A DNA stretch of 64,000 bases from Apostichopus japonicus (GCF_037975245.1 NC_092568.1:2108001-2172000); one strand, 5' to 3'. Shown: positions 24,801 to 39,800, counted from the stretch's first letter. Numbers and translations are program-made. Notes: generated by a model not told the origin, from the letters alone.

Positions 24801-27800
24801 AAGAAATCATTGACTCCTTGTTGATAACAATCGTGTTGTACAAAGATCTTGGGAGTGTCTCAGTCTTGATCGATTGCAACCGTAAGCTGGATGATATCTA
24901 AAGGTTTAGTAATAATACAGACAAAATGGAGATAAGAGACAATTACACTGAAGGGGACAAGCATCCATGGAATCAAATTTTAAATGGTCACAACAAAGAA
25001 ACAAGTCCATGTGATGAAGTAAAACCACATTTCTTTAAAATGATCTCCAAATGATATAACCTCTGAGGTGGTGCCATTCTTTCCCTCTTTTAATCTGTCT
25101 GCTTTCTCTTCTGCTCTTTTCCTTTCTGCATCTTCTCTTTCATCCTCCCCTATCCTCTCTTCCTCTGCAACCTCCATTTCCTCGTTGGTCCATCCTTGCT
25201 TCTTTTTCTTTAATTCCCTTTAAAGGTTATAGTAGAAATGAAATAAAAACTTAAAAAGAAACAAAGCAGGAATGCAAAAATCCAGTTTTGAAAGCTCACC
25301 TTTGTGGTTTTATATTTTCAGTAAGGGGGGGTGGGGGGGGGTCTTGAAAGCACTTTCAAGATTTCTGACACTAAGGAGGGATCTGAGGGTCACAGTAATG
25401 ATTTCCACACAGAAGAACCACCCTAATGGAAATTTCAACACCACTGTAAATTGGTCTATCCCTTTCACCCACCCCACCCCACCCCTACCCCCACCCCCCA
25501 TCTCAAACCTGTGTTGGGGTCCCAGACCTTCATATTTTATAACTGACTACTGTATTCCAAGGCAGTGATATGCATATAACTCTATTGCTTAAACAGTCCC
25601 ATGACCAAATAGGTATGAAATCACTGGGTGTTGCTGCCTGGGCCCATTTTATTGAAGGGGGTGAGGTTTGGAAGGGAGGGAGGGAGGGTTGGCAAGGGTC
25701 GGTATGTTGAGGTACTGCAGTGCTCAGTCAAGTTCCAATACTTTAACATAGTATAGTCATTCCCAGACACTATCATGTATACACTATTAATATTCCTTAA
25801 TTCCTATGTGAGTTTTGTATCACAGATAATTGTCAGCATAAATAGAAAGGCTGTTCCATTATAACACCCCTTCCCCCCTGTCTCCGAAGCCCATTGTGAT
25901 AGCTCTGTTTACTTACCTCCGTTGCTTAGCTGAGAAATGCTTCTTTCCTGTATTACTGTGAGATGCGCTGCCAGGTATCTGCAACGGTTCTTTGTCACCG
26001 AGATATACCACAACATCCTCTTCGTTAGTACTTGATGCTTTACTGCTAACGCTCAGCATGCTGGTACCACGGGACCTGCCACGTAACAAAAAAACATCGA
26101 TGTCAGGTATGAAATGAATACATAGATGCTACATAGTATTAAGGCCATGACATAAGACATGTTCACTAACATTGCTCACAACAGAGTTTTTCTGATCATT
26201 TAGGCATACATGATCCTCTAAGAGGGATTCACCAATTTCTACTTTCCGTCTTTGTAGCTTAAAGAATACCAACTGAAGAAGGTTTATAAACCAATGTCTG
26301 CACAAAGATATACATATCCTGTCTTATCACCTCAAACTTGACCTTTAACTATGCTATTTAACACTACTTCTGGTAGTGAAATGGAAGACTTTTTTGTACA
26401 CCTCTTACTAAATTTTCTTTGTGTGTTAAATTGTTTTCTATTGTTTCAATGGTTAAAGTATCAATGAATGAGATGCATATACCTAGTTCCTGTTACGTGT
26501 TGAAGATCAATGGATGTATCTGGAAATGCAAACTCTCCATCCTCTCTGCTATCCTTTCCTTCATCCTGACCGTCTTCCTCTTCTCCTTCATCTTCTAATT
26601 CTTTCTCATCTTCTTCTAATTCATTCTCATCTTCTTCTTCTTCTACTTTCTCTTCTGTAGTCTTTGCTTCCTCCTCTTCTGCCTCCTGAGAATCATCACC
26701 GCTGACGTTCTCCATCTCATCTTTGGGTTTGCCCTCATTGGCTGCTTCTGTAGCAGAGAGATATAAATAATCAATTTGGAAATTTTTCTGTTTTGCTAAT
26801 TCCAACTCGAGTCAAAACTTAGCACCATAAGATGTCAATAAATGGCACCATGTGTACAAATGTGTTGCATGTTTTGTCTTTGTACTAGTTAACATAATCA
26901 AGCACCAGACTTGTCATTAGAGTAAACGAGTACAACAGCATGATCAGGACAAGTACAACCCCCTCCCACACCCCTCTACCTATCCCCTGGGTGTGAATAC
27001 AAGGCTCTAAGCACTAGTAAGAGTATTTCATGTAGCACTTGTATATATTACTAGATTTTCAAAATGCCTTGAGAGTAGAAGGTCAAATCCACTATTTACA
27101 AGGCAGACCTGCAGTATGATGTGCACATGCAAAGTCATGATCACACAATGGTTTATTCGTAGTAACCTTTAATATTGGTTAAATTCCTTTATCCGGTAAC
27201 TGGTGAAGGAAGGTAAAGGATGAATTACAGTGTGCCAGTGGGGTATGGGAGAGGGATTAGAGCTTGCAGAGGGACCTAAAGACAGAAGAAGGAGATAAGG
27301 AGAGACAAGAGCTTGGGATGGCAGAAGGCAATTGTGTGGAATGGAGGCAGGGAGTAATACCCTAATTGAAGGCAGAAAACCATTCTAAAGCAGCTCTTGC
27401 ACCATCCAAGATATTGGTTCCATATTCCCAAGGTCCTGTAATACTGTAAGACAAAGCATCCACTAAAGGGATCTTATATACTTGCACATGAAATAACTTA
27501 CCTTTTGTTTCTGCTATTTGTAAGTCTTTGATCTCTTCTTCAGGTTGAACCTCCGATTCTTCCTCCAAATTCAGTTCTTCTTCAAAATCACCCTACATTT
27601 TTGTTTTTTGCAAAATAACAACAAAATCAATTATTAAGCTCTTTGAATTATCCCTAAGCCTTTGGCATCACAAGTAATATAGATGGTGAATAAAACAATT
27701 TTCATTTTGAATATCTGTCCAGAGGCCCAACATCTACTAGACAGTATTAATAAATGGTAAAGTTTTGTACTACTTTGAACACACATATATAGGAAAGCGG

Positions 27801-30800
27801 ATGAACAAAATATTGATTCATGGCTGGAAATAAAACTAAAGTTATAGGTACAAGGTGAAGTTACTTTATACTGGTGGATTGCTATTTAACAGACATAACA
27901 ACCCATTTCATTCATTGAGGAAATTGACGATTTTGTTGGTTAGATCAAACCTAATAAATATTTTTATTTGAGCTAATTTTCAATTTTATGTTAAAGTTGA
28001 AAAGACTCACAACAGAACTAACTGTGAATGAAGACACATCCTCATCGGTACCGGCCCAGACTTTCCGCTCTCCTTTATGTCGCCAAACACAAGTATCTTC
28101 CACCTTTGTAGTGAAACAATAGAGAACAGTTCATCGTTGATTTATCTCTTTGTTTATTCTTACCCTGATTTTTCAAAATAATGCATACATTATATTCCAA
28201 AACAATTAATTTGAACTTACCTTAATTGACTTTTGTATAAATTAAAAAAAAATTTGCCCTGTCCCTCACAAACATTCTTCTACATATTTAGTACTCTGTT
28301 TAAGCTAAAAGCATGCTGGAATTGATGATAATTTTTATAATAAATTTTAAATCAAGGCAACTTGACACTACCTTACATTATATATTTCCCATTTTTAATT
28401 TTATTTTGGTAAACTTTAAGTTTTCTAAGTATAAGCTAATCTCTTTGGGTACAAATTTATTCACTTTAGATTAGATATGAAATAAGAAAGTACATAGAGA
28501 ATCAAGTTAACAATAACATTAAATCATAAAAAACCAATTTTATAAACTTGTTTGATAATTAACCCCAACTTAGCAGAAAACAATACATAAATAAAATTTG
28601 ATTTTCAAGGTATTAATAATTTCAATATATCATATAACAGCTTTGCTTTTACCATGATAGGGTATGTAAAGTACCAACCTTAAACAGAAATCCAAACCCC
28701 ATCATTAGCTGTACAGGTGGTAGGTAATTTTTCTTCCCTGTGATTCAATAATAAAGATAAGACTTTTGGCCATTCTTGATTTTTCACACACACACATATA
28801 TATACCCAAACAAGAGTTATATGCTCTGTGAATACTTCAAACTGTTTTATTATAGATGTAAAATATGTGGTATTTAATATCCTAAATTGAATAAACATGT
28901 TTCCCCTTCCCACAACATTCAAATTCATAAATAGTACAATGAAGCATATTCAAAGATATGAAGACTTTTAAATTGCAAACACAACCAGCTATGAATGATT
29001 TCAAAACATCCAAAATATACCATATGATTGCACTATTATAAAGTGCAATGACAATGGTTAACATAAGCTCTGGAGAGGTCGAATGTTTGAAGCAGTTTCA
29101 ATCGGAAATTTTATCAAACAACAAATACGAACAAAGAGTTGATTGTTTTTAAAAGACACATCAATTTTTTTTTTGGGACACTGAGCAAAATGATATGAAA
29201 TAAGATAGTTTGTAAATTACTATATAGCTTGCAGTCTGTGTTATATTTCAAGACTAACTAGACCTTGCAAAAAACCTGATTTAAAACTTACATAAAAATC
29301 ATAAAGTCATCCATAATACACATATTTGCCAAGTCCAGTTTATTGGGTGGGTGACCAATACGAGGACTACAAGAGCTCTGGTAACGTAAATGACTACTCT
29401 AAAAAAGGGAGGGACTAGATTATCTTACCTCTAATCATAAAACTACCAGTGGATAGGTATTCCCCTGTTGGAGCAGTTTTAGAAACCTACAAGAAAAATA
29501 AATCAACGGTCAATAAGAGAAGGATTCTCTCAATTTGATGGGATCCAGACTTTAGTTTCTATGAAACCATCATCATTTTCCGACTTTTCTTTACAAACAC
29601 ATCCACTCACAAGACACCGAATTTGCATCTTGTTGTTAAATTCAGGGGTGGATCCAGGGCGTTGAGATTGAGGGGATGTCGCTGTTGGGTTGTTGAAGTG
29701 GACTCCCACGAAGGGCTTCGTTTTAGTGGTCATCTTGGAGAAATTTACATTTTTGACTTTAAAATTGAGGCAATTCAGAGGTGTATTTTACACTATAAAT
29801 TAAGTCTATAATTATGTCTAAATGTACTATATTGCTAATGACTAATCACGCTCTGTTATTTAAAGGCACTGACTTCACATCATACTCATTTATTTGCCAA
29901 TATTAACTATACAATCAGCCAACAGGGACTTACTACACATCACAATGTGTCTTTTACAAACTGCATCAGGTTTTGTTTTTTTCTAATACCAGATGAGTAT
30001 TCATCCCCCAGGTACTTGTTATCACCTATTTCTCCCATGAGACACTAAAGCAAACCCACCATACGTAATCCCATTACCCGGTATTAGTAACTTACCTGAT
30101 CTGCATTCACCCACCAGGTACTTCCTATCACCTATTTCTCCCATGAAACACTAAAGCAAACCCAACATATGTAATCCCATTACCCAGTATTAGTAGCTTA
30201 CCTGATCTGCATTCACCCACCAGGTACTTGTTATCACCTATTTCTCCCATGAGACACTAAAGCAAACCCACCATATGTAATCCCATTACCCGGTATTAGT
30301 AACTTACCTGATCTGCATTCACCCACCAGGTACTTCCTATCACCTATTTCTCCCATGAAACACTAAAGCAAACCCAACATATGTAATCCCATTACCCAGT
30401 ATTAGTAGCTTACCTGATCTGCATTCACCCACCAGGCACTTTTTATCACCTATTTCTCCCATGATATGCTACACAAACCCACCATATGTAATCCCATTAC
30501 CCGGTATAAGTAACTTACCTGATCCACATTCACCTACCAGGCACTTGTTATTTCTCCCATGAAACACTAAAGGTAACCCACCATATGTAATCCCATTACC
30601 CGGTATAAGTAACTTAGCTGATCTGCATTCACCCACCAGGTACTTGTTATCACCTATTTTTCCCATGAAACACTAAAGCAAACCCAACATATGTAATCCC
30701 ATTACCCAGTATTAGTAGCTTACCTGATCTGCATTCACCCACCAGGCACTTTTTATCACCTATTTCTCCCATGATATGCTACACAAACCCACCATATGTA

Positions 30801-33800
30801 ATCCCATTACCCGGTATAAGTAACTTACCTGATCCACATTCACCTACCAGGCACTTGTTATTTCTCCCATGAAACACTAAAGGTAACCCACCATATGTAA
30901 TCCCATTACCCGGTATTAGTAACTTAGCTGATCTGCATTCACCCACCAGGTACTTGTTATCACCTATTTCTCCCATGAAACACTAAAGCAAACCCACCAT
31001 ATGTAATCCCATTAGCCAGTATAAGTAGCTTACCTGATCTGCATTCACCCACCAGGTACTTGTTATCACCTATTTCTCTCACGAAACACTAAAGCAAACC
31101 CACCATATGTAATCCCATTACCCAGTATTAGTAGCTTACCTGATCTGCATTCATCCACCAGGCACTTGTTATCACCTATTTCTCCCATGAAACACTAAAG
31201 CAAACCCACCGTATGTAATCCCATTACCCAGTATTAGTAGCTTACCTGATCTGCATTCACCCACCAGGCACTTGTTATCACCTCTTTCTCCCATGAAACA
31301 CTAAAGCAAACGCACCGTATGTAATCCCATTACCCAGTATTAGTAGCTTACCTGATCTGCATTCACCCACCAGGCACTTGTTATAACTTTGGCCTCCCAA
31401 GCAACACTAAAACAGACGGCCATAGCACCAGCTTCATTCAGTGTTTTTGGAGGGATGGGTCCACCTAAAAAGAGGTCAATAAACTTGGCACATGATTCAA
31501 GCTGACACTCTTGTGCAGTAACCTGTTTTGTTGTTTCTAAGTTTTGCACAAATTTGACAAAACTATATCTAAAATATAAAATCACTTGAATATATAAAAA
31601 TAGATAAATTGAACGTTTTGACTCTCATAAATATAAAGAAATAAACAGTTAATAAATAATACTTGGCCTCACCTGTATGATTTTTAATGATCACACTACT
31701 GGCTCCGTGGAGGTCGGCATGAACATAAATGTCTCCTATTAAAAAAGACCAAAAGAAACAACATTGAATGTCGTTCCTTACACTAAAATATAATATTTTC
31801 TGGTGATGTCTTCCTTCTGATTTGCCTCTTGAAAGTTAATGTATTACAATTCTTCCTTTTTACCATGTGATAATAATTCCTGCCATTTATGAAAATAAAA
31901 GTTTGTCAAAAAATAAACAACTTCTTTGCTGCGATAAATAATTAGATATTATTATGATTATGATGATTATACAGAATATCGTTATTATTGTTATTTTTAT
32001 TTTGCACCTAAAAGATATCTTTTATAAATTCTTACCTTGTAGAGATGTGTAAGACTTATGTTTAAATGTTTGATTAAATTTGTTATTCATTAGTCTGTTT
32101 CCATGGCGCCCTGACATCTGACTAGAAATATATATATGTTATACTCTACACTCACCTGGCCTCAGATATCTCTTGTAGACAATTTCATTCTGTTGTTTGT
32201 CCCGACCAGCGATTACCAGGAAATTCTCTGAGCTAATAAACCAGAAAAATTTCTCAAACCTGTTGCGGAGAAAATAAAACCAAAGGAAATGTCAAAATGA
32301 AGAAGATAATGTCAAACTAATAATGAAACATATGGTTATTAGATCAATTAAGTCGATATGGTTAACTATGGTTTACTATACTTGAACATGTCACACCAAT
32401 AAAGATGCACAAAAAAGGCACATTTATAAATATTTACCAGTAAGTTTTTCTTGTTTTGTTGATACTGGTCACTATGGCAACATCTTTCAGAGCTTGTTTT
32501 GTCTTCTTCTCAGCTGACTTGATAGCCTAATGAGAAATCAACAAACCATACTTGTCAAAGTTTTTAGCGTAATGATTTGTAAATTTATATCGCAATGGTA
32601 CAAACTTGAAAGGAGCATTGAAGAGGAATGCATGACATCAACCCGAAATCAAAAACACAAAAACTTCTACCAAATTTGTAGTACGTTGGTGCAATGGAAA
32701 CTATTTTTACCATCTTTTATTACATCACACCACAAATTCACAATTATCACTGAAATTTGTGATGGGTACTTTATGCTGACAATCTTCTCATAAGCAGGCG
32801 CGGCGGAACGGAAAAATTATTGGGGGCTAATGTGTGGAGACTATCTAAGCAGAGCGCCACCATCGGTTGGCGCGGAGAGTACAAGAAAATTTTGGGTTTT
32901 TTCAAACCCCCAGATGGCCGGAAACGGCACTTCCCGAGTGTTTTATGCTGCGAATACCTAGCCCTAGAATATGGGTCTCAAGCCTGCAATTTCTCAGATT
33001 GCACGTAAAAGCCTGTAAAAACATTGTAATTTGTATATTCGATGGTGTTTTAAGAGAGTACTGCTATTACTCGTAGAGTACTCGCAAAGACGTTTTTGAG
33101 TGTAGTAAGGGCAGTGGCGGAGCTAGGGGTATTGGTCAGGGGGGGCCAAGAATAGTCTGTAGGGGCGCTTTCGACACTATCTAAGCAGAGCGCCACCACA
33201 GGTTCGCGCGGAGCGGCCAGAAAATTTTTGAGTTAAGACTCTCCCTAGATTGCAGGAAATCACCCTTCCCGGGCCTTACTAATTTGCAGATAAACGGAGA
33301 ATAAATAGGTGTCGTCGCCATTTTGTCGGAAAATTACACCAACAGAATATGACAAATGTCAATAGGCATATGAGAGCGCAATAAAATAGTCAATAATCGC
33401 GAATAAGTAAAAAGTAGTGAAAAGCTGAAAAGGGCGCCAGCAGTCCATTTGAGTCCGTCAGGGGGGGGGGGGGCATCCGGCCCTGACTGTATATATGGAC
33501 GCTCCGCCACTATGTAAGGGGATGTTGGAGAACTGGCTGAAATGAGGCAAATCATTGGCCTAAGACGAAGTTGTATTACGCTTACCGGTACTCACACTAA
33601 CTTCTTCCACTTTTCACGGGGCGTGAAGACGCGGTTGGGGTGACAATGTGGTCTATAGCCAGGGGACGGGTCGAGGGTCCCCCAGCAATTACTAAAATTA
33701 TTACACCTATATAGTATACGTGTGCATCGGACAGATCGACAAGTATGCATTGAAAAATGGGCAGATGCACGTTTCAGAGCCTTGGTAAATATTGGGGGGG

Positions 33801-36800
33801 CTTATCATGCATTTGCCTCCTCAACTTTTTCATTGGGGGGGCTGAGCCCCCCAAGCCCCCCCGGTTCCGCCGCCACTGCTCATAAGCTCTCATTCCCTTC
33901 CATAGTTGTGTTTTTTCCCTCTTTTGTTATATAAAACAGCACAACACAACATCTCCTTTCCTACCACTTTGAATAACATGAATATGCATGAGTTAGGAGT
34001 AAATATTATTATCACAGGTAGGCATACATTCAAGGGTACATCCACAGAATGACAAAAGAACATATATCAGTCTCATATCTTCAAAAATAAAATAATTTTC
34101 TTTGGATATTTCTCAGCGAATATGTGGATAATTGGGTTGAACTGTATTTGCTACTGTAAGGCTAAAACTGAGCAGGAAAAACAACAAACAATTAAGTTTG
34201 ATTTTCATTTCACTACTCATGATTTGATGCATAGGCAAAACAACGATTGAAGAAACAAGAATAGGTCAAAGTTCAGACCTTAGTGGCAGCATCCTTTGTC
34301 TTTTGTTCCTTCTTCCTGGAGTGCTTTTTCATGTCAAAATATCTGGCAAAGGCACACAAAAAAATGTAAGAAAAAATATTTTGGGTAAAAATAATCTGGT
34401 TAACGAATAAAGCTTGCTGTGGGACATAAAAGGACCTGCAATTTATACAAAATGTTTTAACATTGATGTAGTCTCTATACATTACTGATGCAAAAGACAT
34501 TTCTCTGAAATAGCATATTTCACCACAATTTTCCACAATTAGAAAAGGAGATCAGGTATGCCACATTTGGAACCAAAAGTATTCATATGAATTACTGTAT
34601 AAATGTGACAATCCCTGTGCTTACAAAACTTGCGGAAAAAATGTCAGACAAATTAAACTAATAAATATATGAATCAATCAATCAATAAAATAAATCAATA
34701 AAGAAATGGAAAACTAGCTGGGAAATTAGAAACTTGAACAAAGTTTGACTAGAATGGGATTCACACTAGAGACCTCAGAATTAAGAAAGCTTTCTCTACA
34801 GTGGACAGGACTGCATGTCCTGAGATCACTGGATCGATTCAAATTCTAGCCCAAAATTCGTAGCTCTGTTTTTGAAAACAACAAAAATGAAGGTGCATAA
34901 ATGGTAAAAGAAAGGAGATTAAAATCCCATTATTCCCAAATTCAATGTGATACAGGACAAGAAAATGAAAAAGACAACTCACTTCCTGGCATTAGCATAA
35001 GCAGACAGCCCAAGATCAATGTCAATCATGATTGGTTTATCTTTCACCGCTGAGTCATTTGGATCACTCTCCTCCACATCAACTCCAGAATATGGATTCC
35101 TGTAGGAATGGGGAAAAAATTTAATATTATTTTTTATTGCAGCATATTCGTTTTCAGGTGTTGTTCTTCAATTCTTTTTTGACCAACCAAATCCTTAAAC
35201 TTAGGCAGGCAGTAGGCTCAAGTGGTTCAAACTTACACAAACTTCTTGATTCATAGAATTACTTTCATTACAGACTGTTTAATCCAAATCCTAGCGAATT
35301 TGAGACTAACATGTTTGTCGACATAATCACTGATTAACAAAACAGATTAAGTGGTTAACAATTGCACAAATTGAACAACTGGTTTGGAAATCAGAATCAT
35401 CTGAAAATTGACATATTTTTCTGTGTCATAGAAACACAAAATTAATCATCACTTGAATGATATTCAAATAAATAATGCAGTTTTCTATGCAACTCACTGT
35501 AACATAAGGGTCATGTGGTTCATCTCAAGCTTCAACGATTTAACCGCCTTAGCAACCAAATCTCCTTGCTTCTGCGCATCTTTGATAATCTCATCGATTT
35601 CCTTCCAATCGATCTGATTGGCTATTGCACTACGGACCACCCGTATTGCTTCATCAACCTGGAAGACAAAAAGTAACAGAAGGAAATTTCATAACTTCTT
35701 GAAATTTAAAAGGAAAGTAAAGGTTACCGTATTCTCAGAACAAGTGCCCACTCCATTCTCTCTTAGGGAAATTTTTTAACTTGATCAACATTACTTGCTT
35801 GAGTACATAGTTTAATTTAGGCTACATGGGATGAATTCTAAGAAATCTTGGAGAACAATAGGTCAGACAAGAGGGTGTGTTTCTATGATTAAAGGTTGGT
35901 GTGTCCAAGGACTCAGTTTCTTCTCACTTTCAATGATTGTAGAAACCATAATTACGACTAGCAATGGATTAACTTCTGATGTCTGATGTGAGGTCTGATG
36001 TGAGGTCAGATGAGAGGTCTGATGTTAGGTCTGATGAGTGGTCTGATATAAGGTCTGATAAGAGGTCTGATGAGGTCTGATGTGGGGTCTGATGAGAAGT
36101 CTGATGTGAGGTCTGATGAGAGGTCTGATGAGTGGTCTGATGAGAGGTCTGATGAGAGGTCTGATGAGAGGTCTGATGTGAGGTCTGATGTGAGGTCTGA
36201 TAAGAGGTCTGATGAGGCCTGATGTGGGGTCTGATGAGAGGTCTGATGAGTGGTCTGATGAGAAGTCTGATGTGAGGTCTGATGAGAGGTCTGATGATTG
36301 GTCTGATGAGAGGTCTGATGAGAAGTCTGATGAGTGGTCTGATGAGAGGTCTGACTAGCAGTCTGATGGGAGTCTCATGGGGTCTGATGAGAGGTCTGAT
36401 GAGTGGTCTGATGATTGGTCTGATGAGAGGTCTGATGATTGGTCTGATGAGAGGTCTGATGAGTGGTCTGATAAGAGGTCTGACTAGAGGTCTGACTAGC
36501 GGTCTGATGGGAGTCTCATGGGGTCTGATGAGAGGTCTGATGAGAGGTCTGATGAGAGGTCTGATGAGAGGTCTGATGTGAGGTCTGATGGGAAGTCTGC
36601 TTAGATGAGAGGTCTGATGAGAGGTGTGATGTGTAGTCTGATGTGAGGTCTGATGAGAGGGCTCATGAGAAGTGACCACTGTTTGACTGCATAGCATATT
36701 TATGATAATTCAGATGATCTTTATTAAAGCCAACATTATAACTATAAATACCACTCATTTATGTTTAGCTTAAATCTCACCAGTGGAAGATTCATTTCAA

Positions 36801-39800
36801 TGAGCTCCCCTTTCAAATGGTCTGCAGTCTACAAAAGAAGAGAGTTAAAGTAATTAAAGTGAATGTTTCGAAGAATGATGTCTATACTTACTCTTCATGT
36901 ATGGTTTTTAGTAGTATAATGTGAATACTTACTCTTCATGTATGTCATTTAGTAGTATAAGATTCATACTTACTCTTCACATATATCATTTAGTAGTATA
37001 AGATTCATACTTACCTCTTCATGTATGTCATTTAGTAGTATAAGATCCATACTTACTCTTTATTTATGTCATTAATAGTATACAAATAATAAATGGTTAT
37101 GAATGCAATAGTGCAAATATTTCATGAGTTGAAAGATGGAATGTTCCATTCAAGGAGGCGCAGCCGAGTTGAATGGAACAAATTACATCTTTCAACAAAT
37201 GAAATATTTGCACTATTGCACGAATGGAAACCATTCATTATTTGTTTTATACAACACCTTTGGATGTAAAATGCACTCATGCAACAGACTGTTTTGAACA
37301 AACAGGTTTCTCTGCTCTTTACCATTGAAAAAAGTGCTATCAAAAAAGTATAACACATGGTTCTTTTTCATAGGGTGCAATAGAGCGGATTTTGCACACA
37401 ATCGACGAGCAATTGACCAATCAAATGGCCGGAATATAATTAGGTGTTGTATAATATGAGATCCATACTTTCTCTTCATGTATTTCAATTAGTAGTATAA
37501 GATCAATACTTACTCTTCATGTATGTCATTTAGTAGTATAAGATCCATACTTACCCCTTCATGTATGTCATTTAGTAGTATAAGATCCATACTTACCCCT
37601 TCATGTATGTCATTTAGTAGTATAAGATCCATACTTTCTCTTCATGTATTTCAATTAGTAGTATAAGATCAATACTTACTCTTCATGTATGTCATTTAGT
37701 AGTATAAGATCCATACTTACTCTTCATGTATGTCATTTAGTAGTATAATGTGAATACTTACTCTTCAATAGTATGATGTGTATACTTACTTGAGACTGTT
37801 GAAGTGAGTTGATTCTCCTTTCCTGATCCTTCTTAACATTATCAAGTTTCTTCAGCACATCTTTTTCCTGTCATGAGTGAAAGAGTGAGGTTTGGGTGAA
37901 AAAATAACATCTCCTTTAAGAGTGGCCAGATTGACGAACAAATGCACACACTAATTTCTTTATCCAACAAAATATCACATTCTACAAACAATCATGTTTT
38001 CTAAGCAGTGTGAACAAAGGACAATATCTCTTTCTGTTGACTTATTGATTTATTCAAGAGCATCAGTGATGTCAATGCGTTATGTGGATATGAACAAGGA
38101 ATTTGATAAAACAATGCACTGTCCAGTATTTCTCAACCAAACGATAAAAACAAACACAGAAGGGGTTGTTTTAAATCATTTAATAAAAACATGTCAACAA
38201 CTGCTGTCGAAATGCTGTCACTCTTGGATTCCCCTTAGTGTTCAGGATTTTTACAAAGTTAACGCATAAAATACCTTCCGTGGAGGGTGGAGGGAATAAC
38301 TCTACAGGAAAGGTATTCAAGATCCAACAAGTTATGACAAGTTTTTTCGAATTTCAATTCCAAATCCTTCTCTGTGGAAAATTACAGAATGATTGTCTTA
38401 GGATAATTGCGCATGCAATACTTTCTTTTCTTTACAATAAACACACACAAAAAATGTAAAAACAAAAGCTAAGGTTCACTTTTTGAAAATGTACGAGCAT
38501 TTGTTTACCTGCTGTAAGGCTTTCATGTCCAACTTTTGTCCCTCTTGCTTGGAGAAGAATTCATCCAAACACTGGAACAAACAAACCAAGTACAAAACAG
38601 TAATTATTGCGGTTAGAAAGAGTTTCCAACAGTAGTCAACAGATGAGAGGTTCTCACTGGTAAGACATTCTAAAATTATTAGCTCACATATATGCTGTTG
38701 TGAAATCTATTATTCATTCAAAAGGTCACACTTACTTACATCTTACTTGGTTTATTAAATTGATAATTGGTAGAACAATCCAAGGTGAGTTCGAATAAAT
38801 CTTACCAAGAGTGTCCTTCTGTCTTTGACAAAGTATCTCAAGGCATTATGGGAGATTTGTTGATATTGTCATATATGACAATTTGTCAAATGGATATTGA
38901 AAAACAATGAGTGTCATTAGAACGTAGACCATATTTAAGTATGTACACTTGATAAATGTGCTTAAAAGTGTTTTTAACCAGAAACAACGTTAAGTATTGC
39001 CAGATAATCACAAGTGTTGCAATTATCTCAGTGATCCTAAATTGGGAACTTAATTTGGAAGTCAAAATTGGATGCCAATACTGAAGCAGAAACAAACCAA
39101 AAACCATATTTAAATTTACAGCTATGACACCATACTTGCTTGCGATTCACTTTTGATAAAGCCGACAATGAACTTCAAATGTTTATCTCAAAAGTGTACG
39201 TTGGAACTGAATACAAATTTGAACAGGGTTATTGAGAATGTATTCCACATTTGTATGTCAAACTAACTTTGCTCCTGGATTATAATTAGATGAGACATTC
39301 TCTTCCACCCATTGAATGTAACAAATATGGTATAAAATGATATGTGATGATGTAACAAAGAAAATCTGTATACTACCTCTGTAAAGGAAGGGAACTCCAG
39401 GTAAGGGCCTCCTTCAAATTGTTTGAAGAGAAAAGGATGGAACTCAAAAAATCTAAAAAAATTAATATGAGAAAAAAATAAAATAAATATGTAAGTATGA
39501 CTGCAACAGCAAGGATTATTTCACTTCATAGTTGCCAATCACCTTAATCAGAAATGTTGTTGGTACTATTAACAACTAGCAATTAATATGATCTACTGAG
39601 GAAGTACTTAGCCTTCAAAGCAGTTACTTACAGACAAATTCTACTGCAGCTAGAGAGAGTCATACAACACTGTCAGTTTTATCTCACGTTGGCAACCACT
39701 GCAGAATATGTTCGATCATTATAAAGATTGGTGTACTTTTTAAACAATGTCTCCTTTTTACCACAAGAAGTGTAAACGTAACTTGAAACCTTCAATTTTT

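Noticed and set aside
29987-31415. CRISPR-like array at the 106-bp repeats
   Set aside because: Units are contiguous tandem copies with no unique spacers, derive from an exon end, and lie in a eukaryotic intron.
35969-36697. 242-codon open frame rich in Ile-Arg-Pro-Leu repeats (- strand) and the matching + strand frame
   Set aside because: It lies within a short-unit minisatellite inside a NEMF intron; the frame is open only because the unit lacks stops, and it has no splice or start context.
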